Assembly (NCBI RefSeq): GCF_009905605.1
Contig: NZ_JAAAKZ010000003.1
Coordinates: 186,001 to 250,000 of the forward strand
Source: Runella sp. CRIBMP
Lineage (GTDB): Bacteria > Bacteroidota > Bacteroidia > Cytophagales > Spirosomataceae
DNA: 64,000 nucleotides
Reading direction: 5' to 3'
Shown: piece after piece, positions 18,803 to 26,820 of the stretch
Layout of the letters: the number at the start of each line of letters is the position of its first letter
Numbering within the stretch: the first letter of the stretch is position 1
Made by a program: the position numbers and the translations under genes
The notes under the pieces: generated by a model
The model's database searches: none
What the model saw: only the letters and a program-made list of their open reading frames with translations
What the model was told of the DNA's origin: nothing

Positions 18803-20167
18803 CTACTTCTTCGCTTTCGCCAATTTCAATGCTTCGGTTGTTGTATAATATTTGGCAATCATATTAGGAACTTCCCACGCAGGGAGTTTACCTGCTTTCA
18901 AAAACTCCATGTATTTTTTTGCTACCTGCGAAAAGTGCGCTTCGTGGCCAATGTCATATTTCTTGGGTACAATCACTTCCCAGCCTTGGGCGTTTTTCTT
19001 CAATTCAATGCCTGGATACGCAGCCTGTGCTTTTTTGAAGGCTTCGGCAACGGCTTTTTCGTAGGTAGGGGAGGCATTTACTGGCTCAATGTACAACACT
19101 GGTTTAAAGTTTTGCTCTTTGCCCTGACGAATAATCAGATTGGCCTTGCTGCCTTTCATGATTGAATAATGCGTGTCGCCTGTTCCCTGCGGTGCCTGAA
19201 AATTCCAGATTACCGACGCACGAGCGTGAACTCCTTTCAAAGTGTAATCAATCTGTCCGTTGGCGTATACTTCCAGATTCTTTCCTTTCACATCTTTTTT
19301 TAGATACTCAGGATAGGTATCGCTTTTGGTTACCAGTTTAAACTGTTCGGGAGTCAGCGTTGTGGCATTGTGCGTGGCCGACAAAAGTTTTATATCTTTC
19401 TGATAATCAATAGTTTGATTGGGAAAACAGCTCCACTGAATCAAATCCACTAAGTGCGTAGTCACGTCTACGATGCCCTCTCCCTGTTGGTTGACGTCAA
19501 AAAACCAGCTTGGACGAATGAGCGGCTCACCCGAAACGTATTTGAAAAAGTGGTGAACACTTTCTTTGGTCACGGCGGGGTCTTGGGGCGTACCTTTTTG
19601 TAGGGTTCCAAACAATTCTGGTAACAACGCCAATTCACGTTGGAGCGCGTTGGAGATTTCGTAGCGCTCGGTCATGATGTCGTAGAGTAGCACGTTCTTC
19701 TTTTTCGCCTGCGCAAACGCATCTTTTAGTAACGTAAACCCAGCGGCATCAATGGCCATGGGTTTATCAGCCAATACGTTCAAACCAGCATCTACTGATT
19801 TTTTGATGTAATCAGTCTTTTTCTGGTTATTTCCCGCCAATACAACCAAATTACCTGCTTTTTCTGAAAGCATTTTTTGGAAAAAGTCGGGTCCCGTATA
19901 GACTTTTTCGTCCCATTGAGTCGGGTCTTCGGGGCGAGAATTATATTTTTTGATTTTGTCAAGATAAGAGTCTACATCTGGGCCTTTGGATGCATACACG
20001 TGTACGACAGGGTTTACATTGTCGTAACGGGTATTTTGTACCAATGCCGCATGGAAATGCCCAGGCTCCAATACAATCAAACTGACTGATTTGTTCTTCT
20101 CTTGGCCCATGGCGGGGAGGGTTAAACTGCCGGCTGCCAGCAGACAGCCTAAAACGCGTGCTTTCAT
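18803..20167 (-). CDS. Exported Gfo/Idh/MocA-like oxidoreductase
   Basis: A 454-residue protein with a Sec-type signal peptide (cleavage after PAMGQ, about residue 22). The N-terminal Rossmann-like half starts VSLIVLEPGHFHAALVQ, where the usual GxGxxG loop is replaced by EPGHFHA. The Lys of the family EKP motif is kept in NVLADKPMAID. The C-terminal half matches the putative-oxidoreductase C-terminal type, with FDVNQQGEGIVDVTTHLVDLIQW. The usual role is nucleotide-dependent redox of a sugar or sugar acid; cofactor binding is uncertain here. It is the last gene of the nag-like minus-strand group, 50 bp after the NagB-like gene. Confidence 0.8.
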   Translation of the reverse strand: MKARVLGCLLAAGSLTLPAMGQEKNKSVSLIVLEPGHFHAALVQNTRYDNVNPVVHVYASKGPDVDSYLDKIKKYNSRPEDPTQWDEKVYTGPDFFQKMLSEKAGNLVVLAGNNQKKTDYIKKSVDAGLNVLADKPMAIDAAGFTLLKDAFAQAKKKNVLLYDIMTERYEISNALQRELALLPELFGTLQKGTPQDPAVTKESVHHFFKYVSGEPLIRPSWFFDVNQQGEGIVDVTTHLVDLIQWSCFPNQTIDYQKDIKLLSATHNATTLTPEQFKLVTKSDTYPEYLKKDVKGKNLEVYANGQIDYTLKGVHARASVIWNFQAPQGTGDTHYSIMKGSKANLIIRQGKEQNFKPVLYIEPVNASPTYEKAVAEAFKKAQAAYPGIELKKNAQGWEVIVPKKYDIGHEAHFSQVAKKYMEFLKAGKLPAWEVPNMIAKYYTTTEALKLAKAKK

Positions 20168-20217
20168 AAATGACGTAATTGTGGGTATATTTTTGATAAA
20201 TAAGCACCCGTTAGGTT

Positions 20218-21012
20218 TTATTTACTTACAAATGACGCTTCTTTCGTCCATTGGCGGGCGCTGCCTTGATCAATAAACAACGTCGCGTTGGGGTGTTTTC
20301 GCAGAATAGTGGATGGATAAATTTCGCTAATTTCATCCACCAACGTGTGGTAAATTGCCTCTGCTTTGTGGGCTGCAGGAACCATGCAAAACACCGTCGG
20401 TGCTTTGACCAATGCCGGAATGGTGAGCGTAAGGGCATATTCAGGAACGAGCTCTATCGAGGCAAAACAACCGTCATGTACCTGTTGATGGCGGCTCGTT
20501 AAATCCAAATCCACTTTTTTAACCAATACGGGGTCGTTGAAAAACGCAATATGCGGGTCGTTGAAGGCAATGTGGCAATTTTCGCCAATGCCCATGCAGA
20601 CAATGTCGGTTGGGTGTTCATTCAGCAACGCTTCGTAGCGCAAACATTCAGCGTCGGGGTCGTTGACGTTGCCATTGATATAAAATACGGCTCGAAGCGG
20701 TACCTTATCGAAAAAACGGTCTTTCAAGAAATTGCCAAACCGTTGTGGGGCATCATCCGACAAGCCGATGTATTCGTCCATGTGAAAAGCGTTGACGCGT
20801 TGCCAGTCAATCTCTGGCTGTTGGGCCAAAGCATCCAAAAATTCATTCTGCGATGGTGCTGCGGCGAAGATGATATTGACAACGTCTTGGCCTTGCAGCA
20901 ATTCTCTGATTTTGGCTGCGGCCATTTGAGCCGCGTTTTGGCCTAATTCTTGACGGGTTTTGAATAATTTTACTTGTAGATTGTCTATTGTTGTTTCGTG
21001 TAAAGGAGTCAT
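20218..21012 (-). CDS. NagB-like glucosamine-6-phosphate deaminase/isomerase family protein
   Basis: A 264-residue protein of the NagB/6-phosphogluconolactonase fold. FHMDEYIGL holds Asp79, equivalent to Asp72 of E. coli NagB. The catalytic-loop motif is GENCHIAFNDP with His147 kept; compared with E. coli the positions of Asp141, Gly142 and Glu148 read Asn145, Cys146 and Asp152. The phosphate-loop region reads FAAAPSQ instead of TGGTP. These differences suggest a subfamily with changed substrate, or a phosphosugar isomerase without classical deaminase chemistry. It lies 183 bp downstream of nagA on the same strand, supporting an amino-sugar role. Confidence 0.78.
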   Translation of the reverse strand: MTPLHETTIDNLQVKLFKTRQELGQNAAQMAAAKIRELLQGQDVVNIIFAAAPSQNEFLDALAQQPEIDWQRVNAFHMDEYIGLSDDAPQRFGNFLKDRFFDKVPLRAVFYINGNVNDPDAECLRYEALLNEHPTDIVCMGIGENCHIAFNDPHIAFFNDPVLVKKVDLDLTSRHQQVHDGCFASIELVPEYALTLTIPALVKAPTVFCMVPAAHKAEAIYHTLVDEISEIYPSTILRKHPNATLFIDQGSARQWTKEASFVSK

Positions 21013-21042
21013 TTCAAGTGTTATGTTCTTAGTTTAAACGAA

Positions 21043-21176
21043 TTTGTCATGCTAAAAGAATCTAAAAGCCATGAATGGGTTTTGGCTTTTATAGAATTAT
21101 CGATCTTACTTTTAACATTGTGAGCTTTGAAAGTTTTTTAGATGCCCGCTCGGGCAGCCCCGTCTGGCATGACAAA
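21043..21176 (+). repeat. 134-bp inverted-repeat element, REP/MITE-like remnant
   Basis: Perfect 10-bp ends TTTGTCATGC (21043-21052) and GCATGACAAA (21167-21176). Inside are partly matching AAAGAATCTAAAAGCC and TTTTTTAGATGCCC blocks, and a small hairpin TGCCCG-CT-CGGGCA (21143-21156). It fills most of the gap between nagA and the NagB-like gene. No coding sequence is seen. Confidence 0.7.
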
Positions 21177-21195
21177 CAACTGGCATGATAAAAAT

Positions 21196-22371
21196 CTATT
21201 TCTTAAACACCACTGTCCCCCCAACCATCGTCCTACTGACATTAATATCTTTATCAAAAATGACAATATCAGCATCTTTGCCTTTGGCAAGAACACCTTT
21301 TCGATGGTCAACGCCCATGATGCGGGCAGGCGTGGTGCTTGCCATGCGCACGGCTTCTAAGAGCGATACATCGGCTAGGGAGACCATGTTTCGGACCAAT
21401 CGGTCGAAGGTGGCGACGCTGCCGGCAAAGGAGGTACGGTCGGGCATTTTGGCTACGCCATCTTCGATGATGACTTTGAGGCCGTTTTTCAACGAACCCA
21501 ACGTGCTTTCGCCTTCGGGCATTCCAGCTCCGCGCATGGCGTCGGTGATGAGGGCGGTGCGGTCGGCACCTTTGATTTTATAAATGAGTTTGAGCAGCGG
21601 CGCGGGTAAATGAATGCCGTCACCAATGATTTCAACGTCTAAATCCAACAAAAACGCACTTTCAATCACGCCGGCATACCGAAACGCATTTTTGCGCGTT
21701 ACCCCAGACATGGCTGAATACAAGTGTGTTACGAGCGAATAGCCGTTTTCATACGCTGACAACACATCATCGTAAAACGCATCGGTGTGGGCGATGGCCG
21801 CCAAAATGCCTTTTTGACGCAATCGCTGTCCGAACGCAATCGCGCCTTCCAATTCGGGAGCGGCACTCCACCGCACAATGGACGACGAATGACTGAGAAT
21901 TTCTTCGTACTCAGCAGGGTCAGGATTACGAATGTACCGAGGGTCTTGCGCCCCCCGCTGACTCAGAGCGAAATAAGGGCCTTCCAAGTGGATTCCGAGA
22001 AAATTTGCGCCTTTTGTGTTTTGACGATTTGCATTTTCGTAAACATCTAAGGTTTGCAGTAAATCTTCTTTCTCAGCCGTGAGTGTGGTTGGAACCAACG
22101 AAGTGGTGCCGTATTGCGCGTGGAGTTCGGCGATTTTCAGAAAAGCCTCTTCAGTTCCGTCCATGAAGTCAAAACCACCACCGCCGTGTACGTGGATGTC
22201 AATAAAGCCTGGCGCTATATATTGGCCTTTTGCATCAATTTCGATAGCATCTGGCACCTCTTCATTTCCTTCATGGACGCCTATAATCTGGCCATTTTCT
22301 ATGACTATGGTTCCGTTTTTGATGGCGCGGAAGGGTGTAAGAATGGTGCCGTTTGTGAGTTTTTGTCGCAT
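21196..22371 (-). CDS. nagA: N-acetylglucosamine-6-phosphate deacetylase
   Basis: Amidohydrolase-superfamily enzyme removing acetate from GlcNAc-6-phosphate. It has 391 residues. The metal and catalytic motifs are in order: DIHVHGGGG, HLEGPY (metal Glu), AHTDA and THLYSAM (metal His), and ITDAM (catalytic Asp). The C-terminus returns to the small beta domain (GVLAKGKDADIVIFD). The start ATG overlaps the stop of the upstream transporter gene by one base (TAATG), so translation is probably coupled. Cytoplasmic. Confidence 0.94.
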   Translation of the reverse strand: MRQKLTNGTILTPFRAIKNGTIVIENGQIIGVHEGNEEVPDAIEIDAKGQYIAPGFIDIHVHGGGGFDFMDGTEEAFLKIAELHAQYGTTSLVPTTLTAEKEDLLQTLDVYENANRQNTKGANFLGIHLEGPYFALSQRGAQDPRYIRNPDPAEYEEILSHSSSIVRWSAAPELEGAIAFGQRLRQKGILAAIAHTDAFYDDVLSAYENGYSLVTHLYSAMSGVTRKNAFRYAGVIESAFLLDLDVEIIGDGIHLPAPLLKLIYKIKGADRTALITDAMRGAGMPEGESTLGSLKNGLKVIIEDGVAKMPDRTSFAGSVATFDRLVRNMVSLADVSLLEAVRMASTTPARIMGVDHRKGVLAKGKDADIVIFDKDINVSRTMVGGTVVFKK

Positions 22372-23693
22372 TACAATCCCCAGCGTTTTACTTTATGACC
22401 ATACGAAGCGTAATAAACTAAGTACAAATAGCAGGGTAATAACACCCAATAGGCCGTGCGAACATCGTACAAATCAGCAACATAGCCGTAGAGTAACGGC
22501 ATGAGGGCATTTCCGCAAAGACCCATAATCAGAATAGAAGCACCGAGTTTGGTATAACGCCCCAATCCATCTAACGCCAAGGGCCAAATACCTGCCCAAA
22601 CCAATGAATTGGCTAAACCCAATAACACCACAAACCAAATGGAAAGGTCAGCGGTTTGTCCGAGGAAATAAACGGAGCCTTTGGCAAAAATGATGAGCAG
22701 GGTAAAAGCTGTCCCCAACAGCGTGCAGAACCGTAAGGCATTCACCTGGCTCACAAATTTTGGAATCGTAATGATGCCGATAATGTAACCGCAAATAGTG
22801 CAAGCCAAGGTATAGGAAGGAAATGTTTTGGCTTTCAATAAATCAATTCCCATGGAGTTGGCGTAGCCGATGATAGTATCAATCGCAATCACTTGCGTGC
22901 CTACGTGCAGAAAGATAGCAACTGCCCCCAAAATCAAGTGCGGGAATTGAAAAATGCTCGTTTTTCCTGCATTAGCCGTAGCTACTTCGGGACTTTCGTG
23001 TTCGGTATTGATTTCAGGCAACGGCGAACGGTAAACCAGATAACCCAATACAAACAGAAATACCCCCAGTACGGTATAAGGTGTAATCACCCTCCGTACC
23101 AATTCATCCAAAGCGGCACTGCGTTGCAGGTCGTTCATGGTGCTGAGTTGGGCGAATAAATCAGTATCCGTCGGGCGCAAAATGACGGCGGCAAAGACCA
23201 AAGGAGACAAAATCCCCGCGGCTTTGTTGCAAATCCCCATGATACTGATGCGTTGCGCCCCGCGCTCTTTCGGGCCCAAAATTGTGATGTAGGGATTAGC
23301 GGCGGTTTGGAGGATGGACAACCCAATGCCAATCGTAAACAAGCCCATCAGAAAAATGCCGTAAGTGCGGGTCATGGCGGCAGGCACGAAAATGAACGCG
23401 CCCAGGGCCATGAACCAAAAACCAATCATCATTCCTTTTTTGAACCCCTGCGTTTTGAGCAAATAAGATGCAGGTACCGACATGATGAAATAGGCAATGT
23501 AAAAGGCGAATGCCACCAGATAGGCCTGAAAACTGGTGAGTTCGCAGGCAATTTTGAAATAGGGAATCAGAATAGCGTTGACCCATGAGATGAAGCCAAA
23601 CATAAAAAACATGACTCCCACTAAAAAAATAGAAATATTAGTTTCCCGTTTGGTAAGGCTACTTACGTCAACGGCGGTGGTATTGGCTTTCAT
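22371..23693 (-). CDS. Sugar:H+ symporter of the MFS FHS family, probably GlcNAc transporter
   Basis: A 440-residue MFS protein with 12 predicted helices. FLVGVMFFMFGFISWVNAIL in helix 1, QTAANPYITILGP and SLVWAGIWPLALDGLG are typical of the fucose/glucose/N-acetylglucosamine (FucP/NagP-like) permeases. Coupling to nagA by a one-base overlap argues for N-acetylglucosamine as substrate; a NagK-type kinase is not in the window. Substrate is inference. Confidence 0.87.
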   Translation of the reverse strand: MKANTTAVDVSSLTKRETNISIFLVGVMFFMFGFISWVNAILIPYFKIACELTSFQAYLVAFAFYIAYFIMSVPASYLLKTQGFKKGMMIGFWFMALGAFIFVPAAMTRTYGIFLMGLFTIGIGLSILQTAANPYITILGPKERGAQRISIMGICNKAAGILSPLVFAAVILRPTDTDLFAQLSTMNDLQRSAALDELVRRVITPYTVLGVFLFVLGYLVYRSPLPEINTEHESPEVATANAGKTSIFQFPHLILGAVAIFLHVGTQVIAIDTIIGYANSMGIDLLKAKTFPSYTLACTICGYIIGIITIPKFVSQVNALRFCTLLGTAFTLLIIFAKGSVYFLGQTADLSIWFVVLLGLANSLVWAGIWPLALDGLGRYTKLGASILIMGLCGNALMPLLYGYVADLYDVRTAYWVLLPCYLYLVYYASYGHKVKRWGL

Positions 23694-23743
23694 ATTATTG
23701 TTGATGGCGAGAGTAGCCGGAATAATAGTACGGTGGTAGATTC

Positions 23744-23806
23744 AACGTCGGCGAGGACTGGGCCGCAACGGCGTACCGTGTCCCCGTTCAAAACCTCGCC
23801 GACGTT
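23744..23806 (+). repeat. Palindromic intergenic element, nested hairpins
   Basis: AACGTCGGCGAGG (23744-23756) and CCTCGCCGACGTT (23794-23806) are a perfect 13-bp inverted repeat. An inner pair AACGG (23767-23771)/CCGTT (23784-23788) and outer TTCAAC (23741-23746)/GTTGAA (23815-23820) add further symmetry. It fills the gap between two same-strand genes and may attenuate read-through into the transporter gene. Confidence 0.75.
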
Positions 23807-23824
23807 CGTTCGATGTTGAAAAAA

Positions 23825-25192
23825 CTACAAAGTTGGCTCCCAGCCTTTTTCGTACTCGCGTTTCCAAAGTTTTTTGGCCGCTTTGTTATTTTTGATGTGC
23901 CCGTTGGTAGGGTCAATCTCCAAAATGCTATTGGAGCGCAAGGCGATATTTCCTAATTGACAAAGCAGCGTACTTTGATGTCCGCCGACGATTCCTGAGG
24001 CCAACGGCGTTCCTTCTTTGATGGCCGAGACAAAGTTTTGGAAGTGGAAGGCATCCAAGGCTTGTGAAGGGTCCATTTTATTACGAGGGTCAATCACCAA
24101 ATCATTTTTTACGTCTTTGACAATCTTATTGTCCAAATCGTAAATCTTATAAGCATTGCCGCCGCCGTACTCCAATGTGCCTTTTTCTCCGTAAAAAGAA
24201 ACACCCACGCTACTGCCTTCGATATTACGGCTATTGCAACTGCGGCCTTCCCACGTCATAAATTTGTCTTTGCCAAACTCTAAGTTAATCACCTGAGTAT
24301 CGGGAGCTTCCCAGTCGTCTTGGTAGCGATAGCGCCCACCCGAAGAAGAGACTTTGGTTGGAAATTCCACGCCCAATCCCCAACGCATGAGGTCGAGCAT
24401 GTGGGTGCCGTTGTTGAGGGCTTCGCCCGTACCCCAATGCCAAAACCAGTGCCAATTGTAGTGAATAACGTTGTCTTTATAGGCGCGGCGCGGCGCAGGC
24501 CCTTGCCACAAGTCGTAATTAAGCCACGACGGAACGGCCTGTTCTTTCCCAATGCCGATGGAAGCACGGTTGTTGGTGTACCAACCTTTGGCAAAATATG
24601 GCCGACCGATAACACCATCCTGAATATCCTTCAGGGCTTGTTTTACATTCGGCCACGACCGACGCTGATTGCCCATTTGAATCACATTTTTGTACTTGGC
24701 GGCCACCGCCACAAGCAGTTCTCCTTCATACGGATTATGACTGCATGGTTTTTCCAAATAGACGTGTTTGCCTGCTTTCGACGCCAAGATGGCCGCTGGT
24801 GCGTGCCAATGGTCGGGTGCGGCGATGATGAGCGCATCTACGCCTTTATCTTCAAGTGCATTACGAAAGTCAGGGACGTCTTTGGGCTTGGAGTTTTGAA
24901 TTTTTTCAACGGCTTTGATACACTTTTCAGCCGCACGTGAATCTACGTCTGAAATCGAAACGACTTCACAGTTGGGTTGCAGGGCAAAATTACTCGCCAG
25001 TGCATACCCGCGACTATTGACGCCCATCACGCCGAGTCGGACTTTTTCGTTAGCGCCCAAAATACGACCGTAACTTTTGGCACTAAAGCCCGGTAAGATA
25101 CCACCGACGGTCAATAGAGCGGTGCCTGTCAGTGTTTTTTTGATAAAATTGCGCCGAGATTCGCTGTTTGTAGAAGTTTCTGGAGTGTTCAT
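23825..25192 (-). CDS. Tat-exported Gfo/Idh/MocA oxidoreductase
   Basis: A 455-residue protein with a twin-arginine signal (SRRNFIKKTLTGTALL, residues about 12-30), so it is exported folded, probably with bound NAD(P). The nucleotide-binding loop is GVMGVNSRGYAL and the catalytic-type EKPCSHN motif is intact. The C-terminal half (WHWFWHWGTGEALNNGTHMLDLMRWGL is read as two overlapping conserved blocks) fits the common secreted Bacteroidota/Planctomycetes group acting on sugars or glycosides. It lies upstream of the transporter and nagA on the same strand, separated by a 131-bp gap with a palindrome. Confidence 0.85.
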   Translation of the reverse strand: MNTPETSTNSESRRNFIKKTLTGTALLTVGGILPGFSAKSYGRILGANEKVRLGVMGVNSRGYALASNFALQPNCEVVSISDVDSRAAEKCIKAVEKIQNSKPKDVPDFRNALEDKGVDALIIAAPDHWHAPAAILASKAGKHVYLEKPCSHNPYEGELLVAVAAKYKNVIQMGNQRRSWPNVKQALKDIQDGVIGRPYFAKGWYTNNRASIGIGKEQAVPSWLNYDLWQGPAPRRAYKDNVIHYNWHWFWHWGTGEALNNGTHMLDLMRWGLGVEFPTKVSSSGGRYRYQDDWEAPDTQVINLEFGKDKFMTWEGRSCNSRNIEGSSVGVSFYGEKGTLEYGGGNAYKIYDLDNKIVKDVKNDLVIDPRNKMDPSQALDAFHFQNFVSAIKEGTPLASGIVGGHQSTLLCQLGNIALRSNSILEIDPTNGHIKNNKAAKKLWKREYEKGWEPTL

Positions 25193-25358
25193 GAAAGGTG
25201 TTTTGTATAAAAAAATAAATGGGTCTGTTGAGGAGCCAATTTACTACACTATTTGAAGATAAGTAGGCTACCGAAACAGTTCTTTTTGGAGAAGACTTTT
25301 TTGATTTTTACCTACTCATAATGCTGCAATGTTATGCAATTCAATTTTGGGGTGTGTG

Positions 25359-25382
25359 ATGCTGGGTTCTCAAACCCAGCAT
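25359..25382 (+). repeat. Short perfect hairpin, type with A-rich loop
   Basis: ATGCTGGGTT (25359-25368) and AACCCAGCAT (25373-25382), loop CTCA. It lies in the 239-bp gap between two minus-strand genes; the rest of that gap is AT-rich and shows nothing recognisable. The architecture matches hairpins at 29.6, 52.5 and 62.7 kb. Confidence 0.75.
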
Positions 25383-25431
25383 TTGGCGTAAGCTACCGTC
25401 TCGGGCACCTCTATAAATAGTATTCTTTCGT

Positions 25432-26700
25432 TTATAAATCAATTTTGACTAAATCCTGAATTTCGCGCCCGTTATGGTCAAATCGGGCCAAAGTATAAAC
25501 CGCACCGTCGGCTCCAATAGCGATTGAATTTACGTAGGTTGGACGGCTGCCGTCAGCGTAAAAAACAGGACCGTGGTCTTTGTAGGTTTGGGTCGGAATA
25601 TGGAATGTGATTAAATGCAGATTTTCCAATCCTTTGGCCGCGCCTTTGGCAATTTGGTCGGCTCCTTTTAAGCGCTTGCCGTCGATGTATATCGGGCCAC
25701 CCGTTAGGTAATGAATCGTTTCGCCATCAGGGTCAGGTTGAAAGCCTAAATAGCCGTAACTAAACTGGTCGAACATGCCACTTTTGCGCGAAGGCTCCGA
25801 CGTAAGCCGTTCTACGATTTCAATTTTAGGGGTTTGGGGGTCAAAACGAAACAAATAGCCCGAATTTCCATGAATGCCATAAGCGACTTGCTCAGGCGCG
25901 TACCAGAAAATCTTGCGCCAGTTGTAGCCCATGCTGCCGGGGTGTTTGGGGTCATATTTTCCGAAATAGTCAATCCGTAAATCAATCCCTTCTACTTTTT
26001 GTAAGCCTTCTTTATCAGGATGATACGTAAAAATATCGCCTTCGGAAGTAGAAAAATAAACCGCTCCGTCGCGTGGGTCAACCACCATCGAACGGCACAA
26101 TACGCGGTAATCTTCACCCGGAATTCCAGCTTCGCCGTTGGCCGAAACCAAACCGACTTTTTTGAGGGTTTTAGCAGAAATATCGTAATGAATAAAATAA
26201 CCCAACGGCCACGTAATGCCGTATAAATGACCTCGTTCGCGGTCAATGGTCATGGTCAATATGCCTTCGCCTTCGGGCGCGATGGCGAGGTCTTCAAACT
26301 CTCCAGTTGCTAAATCGTACGCTAAAAAATGCCCGCCCGGATAGAGGTTTTTGCCATTGGGAGTGGTAGTTGGCAGACGTTCCATGCCTTCAATCATTTC
26401 ATATACGCCGATGTGCGTGGCAAAGTACAGCTTGCCATTATTTTCGTAAAAACGAACATGGCTTTTGCCTTGCGGAATGGCGTTGGCGCTTTTTTCACCG
26501 CAGATTTCGGTCAGGTCGGCTATAAATTGCGTTTGGTCGGTGGAAGGGTCGTAAGCGTACATTTGCCCGCCGACTTCATAAGATTCCGAACAAAGTACGT
26601 AGTATATTTTGCCGTTGCTTGCGGCTGTAATGGCATTGTAGGTGTCGTGCGCTAGTTCAAAGCCAGAGAAATAAGCTTTGGCGGTTAGTGAAGAATTCAT
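25432..26700 (-). CDS. Beta-propeller-like protein of unknown function
   Basis: A 422-residue protein without signal peptide or membrane segment. Repeated blocks of about 50-60 residues with the pattern GKIYYVLC, GKLYFATH, GHLYGITW, GAVYFSTSEGDIF, SGYLFRFDPQTP and GAVYTLARFDHNG suggest a six- or seven-bladed propeller, similar in style to SMP-30 or oligogalacturonate-lyase-like propellers. No catalytic motif could be assigned. It lies 120 bp after the ceramidase-like gene on the same strand, with a repeat element in between. I do not recognise the family. Confidence 0.7.
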   Translation of the reverse strand: MNSSLTAKAYFSGFELAHDTYNAITAASNGKIYYVLCSESYEVGGQMYAYDPSTDQTQFIADLTEICGEKSANAIPQGKSHVRFYENNGKLYFATHIGVYEMIEGMERLPTTTPNGKNLYPGGHFLAYDLATGEFEDLAIAPEGEGILTMTIDRERGHLYGITWPLGYFIHYDISAKTLKKVGLVSANGEAGIPGEDYRVLCRSMVVDPRDGAVYFSTSEGDIFTYHPDKEGLQKVEGIDLRIDYFGKYDPKHPGSMGYNWRKIFWYAPEQVAYGIHGNSGYLFRFDPQTPKIEIVERLTSEPSRKSGMFDQFSYGYLGFQPDPDGETIHYLTGGPIYIDGKRLKGADQIAKGAAKGLENLHLITFHIPTQTYKDHGPVFYADGSRPTYVNSIAIGADGAVYTLARFDHNGREIQDLVKIDL

Positions 26701-26721
26701 GTTTTATAGATTTTTTTGAAA

Positions 26722-26803
26722 CGCAAAGAACTCAAATGAGAGCGCAGAGGGCACTAAGCTGTTCTTTGCGCTCTTTGTGATGCTTTTTTTTGTGCCCTTT
26801 GCG
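26722..26803 (+). repeat. Degenerate CAAAG-type palindromic repeat
   Basis: CGCAAAGAAC (26722-26731)/GTTCTTTGCG (26761-26770) is perfect. CGCAGAGGGCAC (26743-26754)/GTGCCCTTTGCG (26792-26803) matches 11 of 12. The two inverted repeats interlock rather than nest, so alternative folds are possible. Confidence 0.7.
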
Positions 26804-26820
26804 CGGTGCCGGCCGTGCGG

